A stretch of 64,000 bases of DNA from Amycolatopsis thermoflava N1165 (GCF_000473265.1 NZ_KI421511.1:5810360-5874359); one strand, 5' to 3'. Positions 8,222 through 17,216 are shown, numbered from the stretch's first letter. A program made the numbers and translations. The notes: generated from the sequence alone by a model not told the origin.

Positions 8222-8596
8222 ATGGCACTCGAACGCCCCGAGGTCGACAAGCCGACCGGGCCGCCCCCGGCCGAGCTGGAGGTCACCGACCTCACCGTCG
8301 GCGACGGCCCCCAAGCCGCCGCGGGCAACGTCGTGTCCGTGCACTACGTCGGCGTCTCGCACTCGACCGGCGCGGAGTTCGACGCGTCCTGGAACCGGGG
8401 CGAGCCGCTGCGCTTCCCGCTCGGCGCCGGGCACGTCATCCCGGGCTGGGACCAGGGCGTGCAGGGCATGAAGGTCGGCGGCCGCCGTCGTCTGGTCATC
8501 CCGCCGCACCTGGCCTACGGCGACCGCGGCGCGGGCAACGTCATCAAGCCGGGCGAGACCCTCGTCTTCGTGGTGGACCTGGTCGACGTCAGCTGA
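8222..8596 (+). CDS. FKBP-type peptidyl-prolyl cis-trans isomerase
   Basis: Cytoplasmic single-domain FKBP of 124 residues that catalyses proline isomerisation. The core motifs are VVSVHYVGVSHSTGAEFDASWNRG, the VIPGWDQGVQGMKVGGRRRLVIPPHLAYGDRG block containing the active-site Trp, and the final strand TLVFVVDLVDV. There is no signal peptide. The ATG follows GGGAGGAA by eight bases. It is divergent from the trans-sulfuration gene and overlaps the 3' end of the LysR gene by eight bases. Confidence 0.93.
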   Translation: MALERPEVDKPTGPPPAELEVTDLTVGDGPQAAAGNVVSVHYVGVSHSTGAEFDASWNRGEPLRFPLGAGHVIPGWDQGVQGMKVGGRRRLVIPPHLAYGDRGAGNVIKPGETLVFVVDLVDVS

Positions 8597-9470
8597 GCCG
8601 GGACGCCACCCGCGCCAGCAGGCCGGCCACGGCCTCGACGTGTGCGGCCGGCCGGGGCCGGTGCACCGCGTACACCTCGCGGTCCAGCGCGCTCCCGGCC
8701 AGGTCGCGCACCACGATCCCGTCGGCGCCACGCACCACGCTCGCCGGCACCAGCGCCGCGCCCAGCCCGGCCCGGACCAGCGCGAGGATCGCCGCGTAGT
8801 CCCGGGTCTCGTAGGCGATCCGCGGCTCCACCCCGTCCTTGGCGGCCAGCAGGTCCAGGCACGGGCGGTCGGCCGAGATCCAGTCGTCGTCGGCGAGGTC
8901 GACCAGCGTCACCTCGGGCTTGCGTGCCGCCGGGTGGTGGGCGGGCAGCACCAGCCGCAGCCGGTCGGCGAGCAGCGGCACCCGCGTCAGCCCGCGTGAC
9001 GGCGGCAGCTGCCGCCCCGGGTAGCGGTGGGTGATCAACAGGTCGAGCTCGCCCGAGACCACCAGGTCGTAGCCCTCCGGCGGCTCCAGGTCCACCAGCC
9101 GCAGCCGGGTCGCCGGGTACGCGCGCCGGAACTCCCCCACGACCTGCGGCAACAGCACCTGCCCCGCGGTCGCGAAGGTGCCCACCGTCAACGCGGCGGG
9201 TGGCTGGTCGCGCAGGGCCGCAAGCGTTTGCTCCGCCTCCCGCAGCTCCCCGGCGATCGCCTCGCCGTGCCGGACCAGCAGCCGTCCGGCCTCGGTGAGC
9301 ACCGTGCCGGTCGCCCGGCGCTCCAGCAGCGCGCAGCCCGCCTCGCGTTCGAGGCGCGCCAGCTGCTGGGACAGCGCGGATGCGGTGAATCCCATGTTCC
9401 GCGCCGCGGTGGCGATGGACCCGGCGTGGGCGACCTCGACCAGGACGCGCAGCCGTTCGGCGACGAGCAT
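8589..9470 (-). CDS. LysR-family transcriptional regulator
   Basis: Regulator of 293 residues. The N-terminal winged helix contains LRVLVEVAHAGSIATAARNMGFTASALSQQLARLE. A type-2 periplasmic-binding-like effector domain follows, with VGTFATAGQVLLPQVV, YDLVVSGELDLLITHRY and AILALVRAGLGAALVP. The ATG at 9470 puts the HTH at the normal place. It is divergent from the dehydratase gene with 73 bases between the starts, the usual arrangement for a LysR protein and its target. Confidence 0.88.
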   Translation of the reverse strand: MLVAERLRVLVEVAHAGSIATAARNMGFTASALSQQLARLEREAGCALLERRATGTVLTEAGRLLVRHGEAIAGELREAEQTLAALRDQPPAALTVGTFATAGQVLLPQVVGEFRRAYPATRLRLVDLEPPEGYDLVVSGELDLLITHRYPGRQLPPSRGLTRVPLLADRLRLVLPAHHPAARKPEVTLVDLADDDWISADRPCLDLLAAKDGVEPRIAYETRDYAAILALVRAGLGAALVPASVVRGADGIVVRDLAGSALDREVYAVHRPRPAAHVEAVAGLLARVASRLS

Positions 9471-9543
9471 GCCGTAAGTATCGCTAATGCCGGGCAACGG
9501 GAAAGCGCTGGCGGCTTACGGCCGTGCTGCGCACAGTGGAGTC

Positions 9544-10443
9544 ATGACAAGCACGGTCGTCCCCGACGTCACCGCCGCCGCGGAACGCATCCGCCAGTAC
9601 GTCCGCCACACCCCGGTGCTGCGTGCCGAAGTCGACGGCCGCCCGCTCGTGCTGAAGCTCGAGCACCTGCAGCGCACCGGCTCGTTCAAGCTGCGTGGCG
9701 CGCTGAACGCCCTGCTTACCGGGGAGCGGCCGGAGCAGGTCGTCACGGCGTCGGGCGGCAACCACGGCATCGGCGTGGCGACCGCCGCGGCGATCCTCGG
9801 CCTGCCCGCGACCGTGTTCGTGCCGGACGGCGTGCCGCCGAGCAAGGCACGCCGGATCGAAGCGGCCGGCGCCCGGCTGGTGCGGGCGGGCACGCGGTAC
9901 TCGGACGCGGCGGCGGCCGCCCGCGAAGCCGCGCAGGCGCCGGGAGCGCGGTACGTCGAGGCGTACAACGACCCGGTCGTGGTCGCCGGCCAGGGCACGG
10001 TGGCGGCGGAGATCGTCGCCGACGCGCCCGAGGTGGACGCGATCGCGGTGGCCGTCGGCGGTGGCGGGCTCGCGGCCGGGGTGGCGCTCGGCTCCGGCGG
10101 GCGGCTGACGGTCGCGGTCGAGCCGGAGCGGTGCTCCTGCCTGCACCAGGCGCTCGCCGCCGGGCACCCGGTGGACGCGGAGGTGGACTCGGTCGCCGCG
10201 TCGGCGCTGGGCGCGACCCGCGTCGGGGAGGTCCCGTTCGAGGTGCTGTCCGGGCCGGGCGTGCGGTCGCTGGTCGTCGGCGAGGCGGAGATCCTGGCAG
10301 CGCGGGACCGCCTGTGGGACGAATTCCGGCTGGCCGTCGAACCGGCTGCCGCGGTGCCGTTCGCCGCGTGGCTGGCCGGCGCCGTGCCCGGCGAAGTGCC
10401 CTGCGTCCTGCTCTGCGGCGCCAACGCGGACTGGACGCCGTGA
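9544..10443 (+). CDS. Threonine/serine dehydratase family PLP enzyme
   Basis: Fold-type II PLP enzyme of 299 residues. The Schiff-base Lys sits in RTGSFKLRGALNAL, the Asn in SGGNHGIGVATAAAILG, and the phosphate loop is AVGGGGLAAGVALGS. It lacks an ACT regulatory domain, so it resembles catabolic threonine/serine dehydratases or serine racemase-like enzymes rather than full-length IlvA. It probably deaminates a hydroxy amino acid to a 2-oxo acid, under control of the divergent LysR protein (inference). Confidence 0.82.
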   Translation: MTSTVVPDVTAAAERIRQYVRHTPVLRAEVDGRPLVLKLEHLQRTGSFKLRGALNALLTGERPEQVVTASGGNHGIGVATAAAILGLPATVFVPDGVPPSKARRIEAAGARLVRAGTRYSDAAAAAREAAQAPGARYVEAYNDPVVVAGQGTVAAEIVADAPEVDAIAVAVGGGGLAAGVALGSGGRLTVAVEPERCSCLHQALAAGHPVDAEVDSVAASALGATRVGEVPFEVLSGPGVRSLVVGEAEILAARDRLWDEFRLAVEPAAAVPFAAWLAGAVPGEVPCVLLCGANADWTP

Positions 10444-10456
10444 CTACCCTGGGTCC

Positions 10457-10777
10457 ATGCCGGAACCCATCCTGGTGAGCATCGCCACCGCCGCTGCGAC
10501 GAAGGCCGTGCAGGGCCTGTACGAGCTGATCAAACGGCGGTTCGCCGACGACCCGGAGGCGACCGCGGTGCTCGAGACCGCGACGCCCGAGGCGCCGGAG
10601 ACCATCGAGGTCCTCGCCGAGCGCCTCGACCAGGCCGGCCGCGAGGACCCGGAGTTCGCCGGCGCCCTGCGCGAGGCGTGGAGCCAGCACGGCGACGGCG
10701 CGAACAACCAGATTTCCGGCACGGTCCACGGCAACGTCGTCCAGGCGCGGGACATCCAGGGCAACATCAGCTTCTGA
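10457..10777 (+). CDS. Small Bell-like protein with C-terminal RHIM-like (BASS3) amyloid motif
   Basis: A 106-residue protein in two parts. Residues 1-80 are helical, with an amphipathic N-terminus (ILVSIATAAATKAVQGLYEL), a basic stretch IKRRFADDP and acidic helices with DPEFAGALREAW. Residues 84-106 hold the motif GTVHGNVVQARDIQG, preceded by NNQIS and ending NISF. From memory this matches the BASS3 bacterial amyloid signalling motif, related to the mammalian RHIM and the fungal PP motif, and the N-terminus resembles Bell domains (bacterial HeLo-like pore formers). No NLR/STAND partner is next to it. Function as a cell-death effector is inference. Confidence 0.65.
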   Translation: MPEPILVSIATAAATKAVQGLYELIKRRFADDPEATAVLETATPEAPETIEVLAERLDQAGREDPEFAGALREAWSQHGDGANNQISGTVHGNVVQARDIQGNISF

Positions 10778-10862
10778 GATCACCAACGGCACTCACGAGC
10801 ACCCGGCCAGGGCGGGCATCCGAGGCCTCGGCCGTCGCCGTCGTTCAGATACGTCGAGCAAT

Positions 10863-10897
10863 GAAAAAACCCGGGCTCTGGGATCCAGAGCCCGGGT
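10863..10897 (-). terminator. Intrinsic terminator of tRNA-Leu
   Basis: A perfect 13-bp stem (arms 10869-10881 and 10885-10897, three-base loop) is followed on the minus strand by a run of six T. It lies eight bases downstream of the tRNA-Leu 3' end. Confidence 0.9.
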
Positions 10898-10904
10898 CAT
10901 CGGG

Positions 10905-10987
10905 TGGGCGAGGAGGGAGTTGAACCCTCACGTCCTTTCGGACACACGGACCTGAACCGTGCGCGTCTGCCATTCCGCCACTCGCCC
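10905..10987 (-). tRNA. tRNA-Leu (CAG anticodon)
   Basis: An 83-base class II tRNA. The acceptor stem GGGCGAG/CTCGCCC closes with discriminator A. The anticodon loop contains CAG, a long variable arm follows, and the TpsiC arm reads GGTTCAACTCC. The 3' CCA is not encoded. It sits beside the fhaA operon, as a leucine tRNA does in related actinobacteria. Confidence 0.92.
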
Positions 10988-11119
10988 GAGTTGCCTGCGA
11001 CAGCGAAGAGAACTCTAGCAGGCCGTTTCGGGGCCCTTCACCGGGGGTCGTGTCGAAGGGCGCGGATCCCGATAGGATCGATGCGAAAGCACATGGTGCG
11101 GAGGAGGGTGAGGGTTTCC

Positions 11120-12340
11120 GTGGGTCGCGTTGAGCGCTTCGATCGACGCCTGGAATCCCTGGTGGGAAACACCTTCGCACGCATGTTCGGCGGCAATGTC
11201 GTCACGCAAGAGGTGGCGCAGGCCCTGGAACGCGAAGGCGAGGACAACGTTCGTGAGCTGGCCGGTGGCAGGCTGCTCGCCCCCAACCACTACATCGTGT
11301 CGCTGGGGCCGACTGACTACGACCGGATGGCCGGCGATGAGTTGCGCGTCACCCGGGTACTCACGGAAGCCGTCAAGGAGCACCTCGCCGAACACGGTTG
11401 GGACACCTATGGTGACGTCGTAGTTTCGCTCGAGCGCAACGACGCGCTGCATACTGGACAATTCAAGACCCGTTCATCCGTCGACCCCGACGTCAGCGCG
11501 CGTAACGTCGCGGGTGCAGGACGGTCAGCACGACCCAGCAACGCAGGAGACCCAGCAATGAGCCAGCCCCCCGGCTACGGCCAAGGCCAATACGACCAGG
11601 GTGACCCGTACGGCCAGCAGGGCCAGTACGGCTACGGACAGCAGGGACAGCCCGGTTATGACCAGGGTGGCTATGGCCAGCCGGGTTACGACCAGGGTTA
11701 CGGCCAGCAGCCCGGGTACGACCAGGGCGGCTACGGCGGTGGTCAGCCCGGTTACGACCAGGGCGCCGGCTACGGCGGCCAGCCGGGTTACGACCAGGGT
11801 TACGGGCAGCAGCAGCCCGGCTACGACCAGGGCTACGGCCAGCCGCAGGGCGGGTACGACCAGGGCTACGGCCAGCAGCCCGGCTACGACCAGGGCTACG
11901 GCCAGCCGCAGGGTGGGTACGACCAGGGCTACGGGCAGCAGCCCGGCTACGGCACCCCGCCGGGCGGCTACGGTCCGCCGCAGGGCGCTCCGGACCCGTA
12001 CGCGCAGCAGGGCTACGCTCCGCCGCCCGCAGCGCCGGGCGCGGGCCGCCAGCTGCAGGCCGTTCTCCAGCTCGACGACGGCTCGAACCGGAACTACACC
12101 CTCAAGCAGGGCGGCAACGTCATCGGCCGCGGCCAGGACGCCGACTTCCGCCTGCCCGACACCGGTGTCTCCCGCCGCCACCTGGAGATCACCTGGGACG
12201 GCCAGAGCGCGACGCTCGCCGACATCGGCTCCACGAACGGCACCACGGTCAACGGCACCCCGGTGCAGACGTGGCAGCTCGCGGACGGCGACGTGATCCG
12301 GGTCGGCCACTCCTCGCTGGTGTTCCGCACGCAGGGCTGA
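11120..12340 (+). CDS. fhaA: FHA-domain protein FhaA (DUF3662 + repeat linker + FHA)
   Basis: Phosphothreonine-binding adaptor of the Ser/Thr kinase system, 406 residues. The N-terminal DUF3662 domain (about 1-130) contains [23 protein letters not shown] and [10 protein letters not shown]. Residues about 150-290 are a low-complexity linker of [10 protein letters not shown] repeats. The C-terminal FHA domain (about 315-406) has [24 protein letters not shown] and [12 protein letters not shown]. In mycobacteria FhaA binds phosphorylated kinases and the MviN pseudokinase domain to regulate peptidoglycan synthesis. I chose the GTG at 11120 by alignment to family N-termini and its AGGG ribosome site; an ATG at 11093 is possible. 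Confidence 0.9.
   Translation: MGRVERFDRRLESLVGNTFARMFGGNVVTQEVAQALEREGEDNVRELAGGRLLAPNHYIVSLGPTDYDRMAGDELRVTRVLTEAVKEHLAEHGWDTYGDVVVSLERNDALHTGQFKTRSSVDPDVSARNVAGAGRSARPSNAGDPAMSQPPGYGQGQYDQGDPYGQQGQYGYGQQGQPGYDQGGYGQPGYDQGYGQQPGYDQGGYGGGQPGYDQGAGYGGQPGYDQGYGQQQPGYDQGYGQPQGGYDQGYGQQPGYDQGYGQPQGGYDQGYGQQPGYGTPPGGYGPPQGAPDPYAQQGYAPPPAAPGAGRQLQAVLQLDDGSNRNYTLKQGGNVIGRGQDADFRLPDTGVSRRHLEITWDGQSATLADIGSTNGTTVNGTPVQTWQLADGDVIRVGHSSLVFRTQG
11572..11993 (+). repeat. Tyr/Gly/Gln-rich decapeptide repeats in fhaA
   Basis: At least twelve imperfect copies of [13 protein letters not shown] units, encoded by in-frame repeats of about 24-60 bases such as GGCTACGACCAGGGCTACGG. Two larger blocks around 11830-11880 and 11885-11940 ([10 protein letters not shown] then YGQQPGYDQ) are almost identical at DNA level. 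The coding bias stays like the flanks, so expansion within the gene is likely. Confidence 0.9.
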
Positions 12341-12464
12341 CACGCGCGCCGGTAACCTGCGCCTGACCGGGTTCGCACCCGAAATCCCGTGTCCCGCAGA
12401 ATGACCCCTGCGGGACGCCGCGGCGCACGCGTGCCACGGTCGGGAGAACAGAAGGCGGAGACAC

Positions 12465-12932
12465 GTGCCGGAGCTGGTCGTTCAACTCACCAGAGTGGGC
12501 TTTCTCGTGCTGCTCTGGCTGTTCGTGCTGGCTGCCCTTCGGGTGGTGCGCTCGGACCTGTACGCGGCGTCGGGCCTGAAGGTCGCGATGCCCGGGTTGC
12601 GCCGCGCCAAGGAGCAGAAGAAGCCGCGGGGCAACGCCAAGACGCCCCGCCAGCTGCTCGTCACCCACGGGGCGCTGGCCGGCACCCGGATCACCCTCGA
12701 CGGCAGGCCGATCACGCTCGGCCGGGCCGACGACTCCACCCTGGTGCTGGACGACGACTACGCCTCGACCCGGCACGCCCGGCTGTCGCTGCGCGGCACG
12801 GACTGGTACGTGGAAGATCTGGGATCGACCAACGGGACTTACCTGGACCGGGCTAAGGTCACTGCACCCCTCCGAGTTCCACTCGGTGTCCCCATCCGGA
12901 TCGGCAAGACGGTGATCGAGCTTCGCCCATGA
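12465..12932 (+). CDS. fhaB: FHA-domain membrane protein FhaB (FipA)
   Basis: Phosphopeptide-binding partner of the PknA/PknB pathway, 155 residues. One N-terminal membrane helix (about 8-28: VGFLVLLWLFVLAALRVV) is followed by a basic linker. A C-terminal FHA domain (about 75-155) has ITLGRADDSTLVLDDDYASTRHARL and EDLGSTNGTYLD. The GTG start has GGCGGAG seven bases upstream. The stop overlaps the start of pstP (ATGA). In mycobacteria FhaB/FipA links kinase signalling to FtsZ/FtsQ at the septum. Confidence 0.92.
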   Translation: MPELVVQLTRVGFLVLLWLFVLAALRVVRSDLYAASGLKVAMPGLRRAKEQKKPRGNAKTPRQLLVTHGALAGTRITLDGRPITLGRADDSTLVLDDDYASTRHARLSLRGTDWYVEDLGSTNGTYLDRAKVTAPLRVPLGVPIRIGKTVIELRP

Positions 12933-14254
12933 CACTCGTTCTTCGCTACGCGGCCCGCAGCGACCGTGGCCTGGTGCGGTCCAGCAACCAGGACTCGGTG
13001 TACGCGGGCCCCCGCCTGCTCGCACTCGCCGACGGCATGGGTGGCCATGCCGCGGGTGAGGTGGCCAGCAAGGTCGTGATCGCCTCGCTCGCCCCGCTCG
13101 ACGACGACGAGCCCGGCGACGACCTGCTGACCATGCTGAGAGACGCGGTGGCAGGCGGCAACGCGGCCATCAGCGAACTGGTGGCGAACGACCCGGACCT
13201 CGACGGGATGGGCACGACGCTCACCGCGATGCTGTTCTCGGGTTCGCGCCTCGGCATGGTGCACGTCGGCGACTCGCGCGCCTACCTGTTCCGCAACGGG
13301 CAGCTCACCCAGATCACGCGCGACGACAGCTTCGTCAACGAGCTGCTCGAGCAGGGCCGCATCACCGCCGACCAGGCCGCGACGCACCCGCAGCGCTCGC
13401 TGCTGCTCAAGGCGCTCACCGGGCACGAGGTGGAGCCGAGCCTGACCGTGCGCGAAGCCCGCGCAGGCGACCGGTACCTGCTGTGCTCGGACGGCCTGTC
13501 CGGCATGGTCAGCGACGAGACGCTGGCCGAGGCGATCCGCATCCCGGATCCGCAGGACTGCGCCGACCGGATGATCGAGCTCGCGCTCAAGGGCGGCGGC
13601 ACCGACAACGTGACGGTCATCGTCGCCGACGTGGTGGACGTCGACTACGGCGAGAACGCCCCGATCGTGGGCGGCGCGGCCGGTGACGGCAGCGACCAGT
13701 ACGACCACCAGGGCGACTCCCCCGCGGCCAGGGCCCGCGCGCTGACCCAGCCGCCGCCTCCGCCGCCGCAGATGATCGCGCCGCCGGAGGAACCGAAGAA
13801 GCGCCGCAAGTGGCGCTGGATCGTCGGCGTCCTGCTGGTGCTGGTGGTGCTGGGCGCGGGCGCGATCGCGACCCGCTACTTCGTGCTCAGCCAGTACTAC
13901 GTCGGCGAGGGCGCCAATTCGGAGGTCGCGATCTTCCGCGGCGTGCCCGGCAGCATCCTCGGCATCCCGCTGCACCAGCAGGCCGAGGGCTCGTGCCCGT
14001 CCGGCGACCAGGTGTGCGACGAGCTGACCGTGCCCCAGCTGCAGCAGGACGCGCAGGCCGCGGTGCGCAACGGCGTGAAGAAGGACAGCCTGGCCGACGC
14101 GCGCGACTACATCGACAACTTCCTGCGCTACAAGACGCTGCGGGACTGCACCCAGACCACCATTCCCGGCGTGCCGACGCTGCCGAGTGAATCGACGAGC
14201 CAGCAGGCGGGGAGGGACTGCGCGACGACGACGGTGCCAGGTGGCGGTGGCTGA
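12929..14254 (+). CDS. pstP: PP2C-family Ser/Thr protein phosphatase PstP
   Basis: Membrane-anchored phosphatase that reverses PknA/PknB phosphorylation, 441 residues. The PP2C domain (about 1-235) has metal-binding motifs SNQDS, ADGMGGHAAGEVAS, VHVGDSRAYLFR, LLCSDGLSGMVSD and GGTDNVTVIVADV. A Pro-rich linker leads to one membrane helix (about 294-316) and an extracellular tail with paired Cys. It overlaps fhaB by four bases and rodA by one base (TGATG), so the operon is tightly coupled. Confidence 0.95.
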   Translation: MTLVLRYAARSDRGLVRSSNQDSVYAGPRLLALADGMGGHAAGEVASKVVIASLAPLDDDEPGDDLLTMLRDAVAGGNAAISELVANDPDLDGMGTTLTAMLFSGSRLGMVHVGDSRAYLFRNGQLTQITRDDSFVNELLEQGRITADQAATHPQRSLLLKALTGHEVEPSLTVREARAGDRYLLCSDGLSGMVSDETLAEAIRIPDPQDCADRMIELALKGGGTDNVTVIVADVVDVDYGENAPIVGGAAGDGSDQYDHQGDSPAARARALTQPPPPPPQMIAPPEEPKKRRKWRWIVGVLLVLVVLGAGAIATRYFVLSQYYVGEGANSEVAIFRGVPGSILGIPLHQQAEGSCPSGDQVCDELTVPQLQQDAQAAVRNGVKKDSLADARDYIDNFLRYKTLRDCTQTTIPGVPTLPSESTSQQAGRDCATTTVPGGGG

Positions 14255-15750
14255 TGAGCCAGCCACCGCTGTCGGACCAGGCAGCCTCCATCTACGCGAC
14301 CAACCCCCCGCGGGAAATGCCGACCCGGCGTGGCACGGAACTGGCCATGCTGGGTTTCGCCGCGTTCATCGTGACGTGCGCGTTCGTGCTCGTGCAGGCG
14401 AACCAGGAGCAGGAGCTGTCCTGGTCGATCGTCTGGTACGGGCTGGCCTACCTGGGCTTGTTCTCGGTCGCCCACGCCGCCGTGCGCAAGTGGGCGGCGT
14501 ACGCGGATCCGCTGATCCTGCCGTGCGTCGCGCTGCTCAACGGCCTCGGCCTGGTGATGATCTACCGGATCGACCTGGCCAACGCGGAGAAGGCGACGCA
14601 GGCCAGCAAGGACTTCACCGCGGACGCGCCGAAGCAGGTCCTGTTCACCGCGCTCGCGCTGGTGCTGTTCCTCGCCGTGCTGATCCTGGTCAAGGACCAC
14701 CGGACGCTGACCCGCTACGGCTACACCGCGGGCCTGGTCGGCATGGTCGCGCTGGCGCTGCCCGCACTGCTGCCCAGCTCGTTGTCCGAGGTCAACGGTG
14801 CGAAGGTGTGGCTGAAGCTGCCGGGCTTTTCGATCCAGCCAGCGGAGTTCTCGAAGATCCTGCTGATGATCTTCTTCGCCTCCTTCCTGGTGGCCAAACG
14901 CGACCTGTTCATGATCGCGGGCCGCAAGGTGTTCGGCGTCGAGCTGCCCCGCGCGCGTGACCTGGGCCCGCTGCTCATCGCGGCGGGTGTCTGCCTGCTG
15001 GTCCTGGTGTTCGAGAAGGACCTGGGCACCTCGCTGCTGCTGTTCGGCATCGTGCTGGTGATGCTCTACGTCGCCACCGAGCGGGCGATCTGGGTGGTCA
15101 CCGGCCTGAGCTTCTTCATCGTCGGCTGCCTGATCGCCTACCAGCTGTTCACGCACGTCGAGCAGCGCGTGGCGAACTGGATCGACCCGCTGGAGACCTA
15201 CTCCGACCCGGGCGGCGGCTACCAGATCGCGCAGGGCCTGTTCGGCCTCGGCACCGGCGGGGTCGGCGGCACCGGCCTCGGCGCCGGGCGCCCGGAGATC
15301 GTGCCGGAGTCCAACACCGACTTCATCACCGCCGGTCTCGGCGAGGAGCTCGGGTTCGTCGGGCTCGCCGCGATCCTGATGATCTACCTGCTCCTGGCCA
15401 CTCGCGGCATGCGGAGCGCCCTGGCGGTGCGGGACACGTTCGGCAAGCTGCTCGGCTGCGGCCTGTCGTTCGCGATCGTCATGCAGGTGTTCGTGATCGT
15501 CGGCGGGGTGACCAAGCTGATCCCGATGACCGGCATCACGACGCCGTTCCTGTCCTACGGCGGCTCGTCGCTGCTGGCCAACTACATCCTGGTCGCCCTG
15601 CTGCTCCGCATCTCGGACGCGGCGCGGCGGCCTGCCCAGAAACCCCGGCCCAAGCAGCCGCAGCAGCAGGCTCCGCTGGCCGAGGCGCACACGGTGATGG
15701 TGCAGCGGCCGCCGGCCGGGGGCAATCCGACAGGGGAACCGACGGCATGA
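14254..15750 (+). CDS. rodA: SEDS peptidoglycan glycosyltransferase RodA/FtsW
   Basis: Polytopic peptidoglycan polymerase of the elongasome, 498 residues with about ten to twelve membrane segments. Signature blocks are GAKVWLKLPGFSIQPAEFSKI, FEKDLGTSLLLFGIVLVMLYVA, the conserved SNTDFITAGLGEELGF and the C-terminal PMTGITTPFLSYGGSSLLANY. It is paired with the class B PBP encoded next, and the two overlap by four bases (ATGA). The position in the pkn operon suggests control of growth by phosphorylation. Confidence 0.95.
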   Translation: MSQPPLSDQAASIYATNPPREMPTRRGTELAMLGFAAFIVTCAFVLVQANQEQELSWSIVWYGLAYLGLFSVAHAAVRKWAAYADPLILPCVALLNGLGLVMIYRIDLANAEKATQASKDFTADAPKQVLFTALALVLFLAVLILVKDHRTLTRYGYTAGLVGMVALALPALLPSSLSEVNGAKVWLKLPGFSIQPAEFSKILLMIFFASFLVAKRDLFMIAGRKVFGVELPRARDLGPLLIAAGVCLLVLVFEKDLGTSLLLFGIVLVMLYVATERAIWVVTGLSFFIVGCLIAYQLFTHVEQRVANWIDPLETYSDPGGGYQIAQGLFGLGTGGVGGTGLGAGRPEIVPESNTDFITAGLGEELGFVGLAAILMIYLLLATRGMRSALAVRDTFGKLLGCGLSFAIVMQVFVIVGGVTKLIPMTGITTPFLSYGGSSLLANYILVALLLRISDAARRPAQKPRPKQPQQQAPLAEAHTVMVQRPPAGGNPTGEPTA

Positions 15751-17213
15751 ACAAGCCCATGCGCCGCGTCGGCATCGCCATGATCACCATGGTGGTGCTG
15801 CTGCTGGTCAACATCACCTACATCCAGGTGGTGAAGGCCGACGACTACCGCACCGACTCGCGCAACCAGCGGGTGCTGCTGGACCAGTACTCCCGGCAGC
15901 GCGGCAGCATCGTGTCGCAGTACGACGGCCAGGTGCTCGCCGACGTCGTGGCGACGAACGACAAGCTGAAGTTCGCGCGCCGCTACACCGACGGCCCGAT
16001 GTACGCGCCGGTCACCGGCTACTACTCGGTGCGCTACGGCTCCGGCGGGCTGGAGCGCGCCGAGGACGACATCCTCAACGGCGAGGACCCGCGGCTGTTC
16101 GTGCGCCGCCTGTCGGACATGGTCACCGGGCGGGACCCGCGCGGCGGCAACGTGCAGCTGACGATCAACCCGGCCGTCCAGGCGGCGCTGTACAACGCGA
16201 TGACGTCGAAGGGCTACACCGGCGCCGCGGTCGCGATGAACCCGAAGACCGGCGAGATCCTCGGGATGATCTCCACCCCGTCCTACGACCCGAACGCGCT
16301 CGCCTCACACGACAGCACCGCCCAGCAGGAGGCGTGGACGCAGTTCGCGGACGACCCGAAGGAGCCGATGCTCAACCGGGCCATCTCGCAGACGTACCCG
16401 CCGGGCTCGACGTTCAAGCTGCTGGTCGCGGCCGCCGAGCTGGAGAACGGCGCCACCCCCGACACCCCGGTGAGCAACGCGCCGAACGTGCAGCTGCCGG
16501 GCACCCGGACCACGCTGGAGAACTACGGCGGCGCGGCCTGCCCCGGCACCACGTTCAAGGAGGCACTGGCGCACTCCTGCAACGTGCCGTTCGCGACGTT
16601 CGCCGGCGAGCTGGGCGCGGACAAGCTGAACCAGATCGCGGTCAACTTCGGCATCGGCACGCCGCTGTCGATCCCGATGAACGTCGCGCCGTCCAGCCTC
16701 GGCGAGATGGACTCGCAGGCCGCGCTGTACCAGAGCGGCATCGGCCAGCGCGACGTGCGGCTGACCCCGCTGCAGGACCTGATGCTGTCCGCCACGATCG
16801 CCAACGGCGGCATGGCCATGAAGCCGCAGCTGATCAAGAAGCTGCTCGCGCCGGACCTGTCCGACCTGGAGACCTTCTCGCCGCAGGAGCTGACCGGCAC
16901 GCCGGCGCTGTCCGCGGAGAACGCGGCCGTGCTGCGCGACATGATGATCGCCTCCGAGGCCAACACCAAGGGCGGCGGCAAGCGCGCGAACATCCAGATC
17001 GCGTCCAAGACCGGCACCGCCGAGCACGGCACCGACCCGAAGGCGACGCCGCCGCACGCCTGGTACACCGCGTTCGCGCCGGCCGCCGACCCGCAGATCG
17101 CCGTCGCCGTCATCGTCGAGTCCGGCGGCAACCGCGGCCTGGAGGCGACCGGTGGCACCGTGGCGGCCGAGATCGGCCGCGCCGCGATCAACGCCCAGCT
17201 CGGGGGTGGGTAG
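15747..17213 (+). CDS. pbpA: Class B penicillin-binding protein PbpA
   Basis: Peptidoglycan transpeptidase partner of RodA, 488 residues. It has one N-terminal membrane anchor (about 7-25), a PBP dimer-type linker region, and a transpeptidase domain. SxxK is in TYPPGSTFKLL (Ser about 221), SxN in AHSCNVPF (about 277), and KTG in SKTGTAEHG (about 421). Length agrees with mycobacterial PbpA, a known kinase target. It is in the middle of the coupled operon; pknA starts three bases after its stop. Confidence 0.95.
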   Translation: MNKPMRRVGIAMITMVVLLLVNITYIQVVKADDYRTDSRNQRVLLDQYSRQRGSIVSQYDGQVLADVVATNDKLKFARRYTDGPMYAPVTGYYSVRYGSGGLERAEDDILNGEDPRLFVRRLSDMVTGRDPRGGNVQLTINPAVQAALYNAMTSKGYTGAAVAMNPKTGEILGMISTPSYDPNALASHDSTAQQEAWTQFADDPKEPMLNRAISQTYPPGSTFKLLVAAAELENGATPDTPVSNAPNVQLPGTRTTLENYGGAACPGTTFKEALAHSCNVPFATFAGELGADKLNQIAVNFGIGTPLSIPMNVAPSSLGEMDSQAALYQSGIGQRDVRLTPLQDLMLSATIANGGMAMKPQLIKKLLAPDLSDLETFSPQELTGTPALSAENAAVLRDMMIASEANTKGGGKRANIQIASKTGTAEHGTDPKATPPHAWYTAFAPAADPQIAVAVIVESGGNRGLEATGGTVAAEIGRAAINAQLGGG

Positions 17214-17216
17214 CGC

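Noticed and set aside
11572..11993. CRISPR-like array
   Set aside because: The repeats are in frame within fhaA, encode a regular peptide, vary in length and have no constant repeat/spacer structure. No other array was found.
14128..15690. Long antisense open frame opposite rodA/pstP (over 500 codons), and similar frames opposite pbpA, pknB and gyrA
   Set aside because: These are shadows of high-GC third-position bias: compositions are Arg/His/Val/Asp-rich without domains, and the opposite strand has clear conserved genes.
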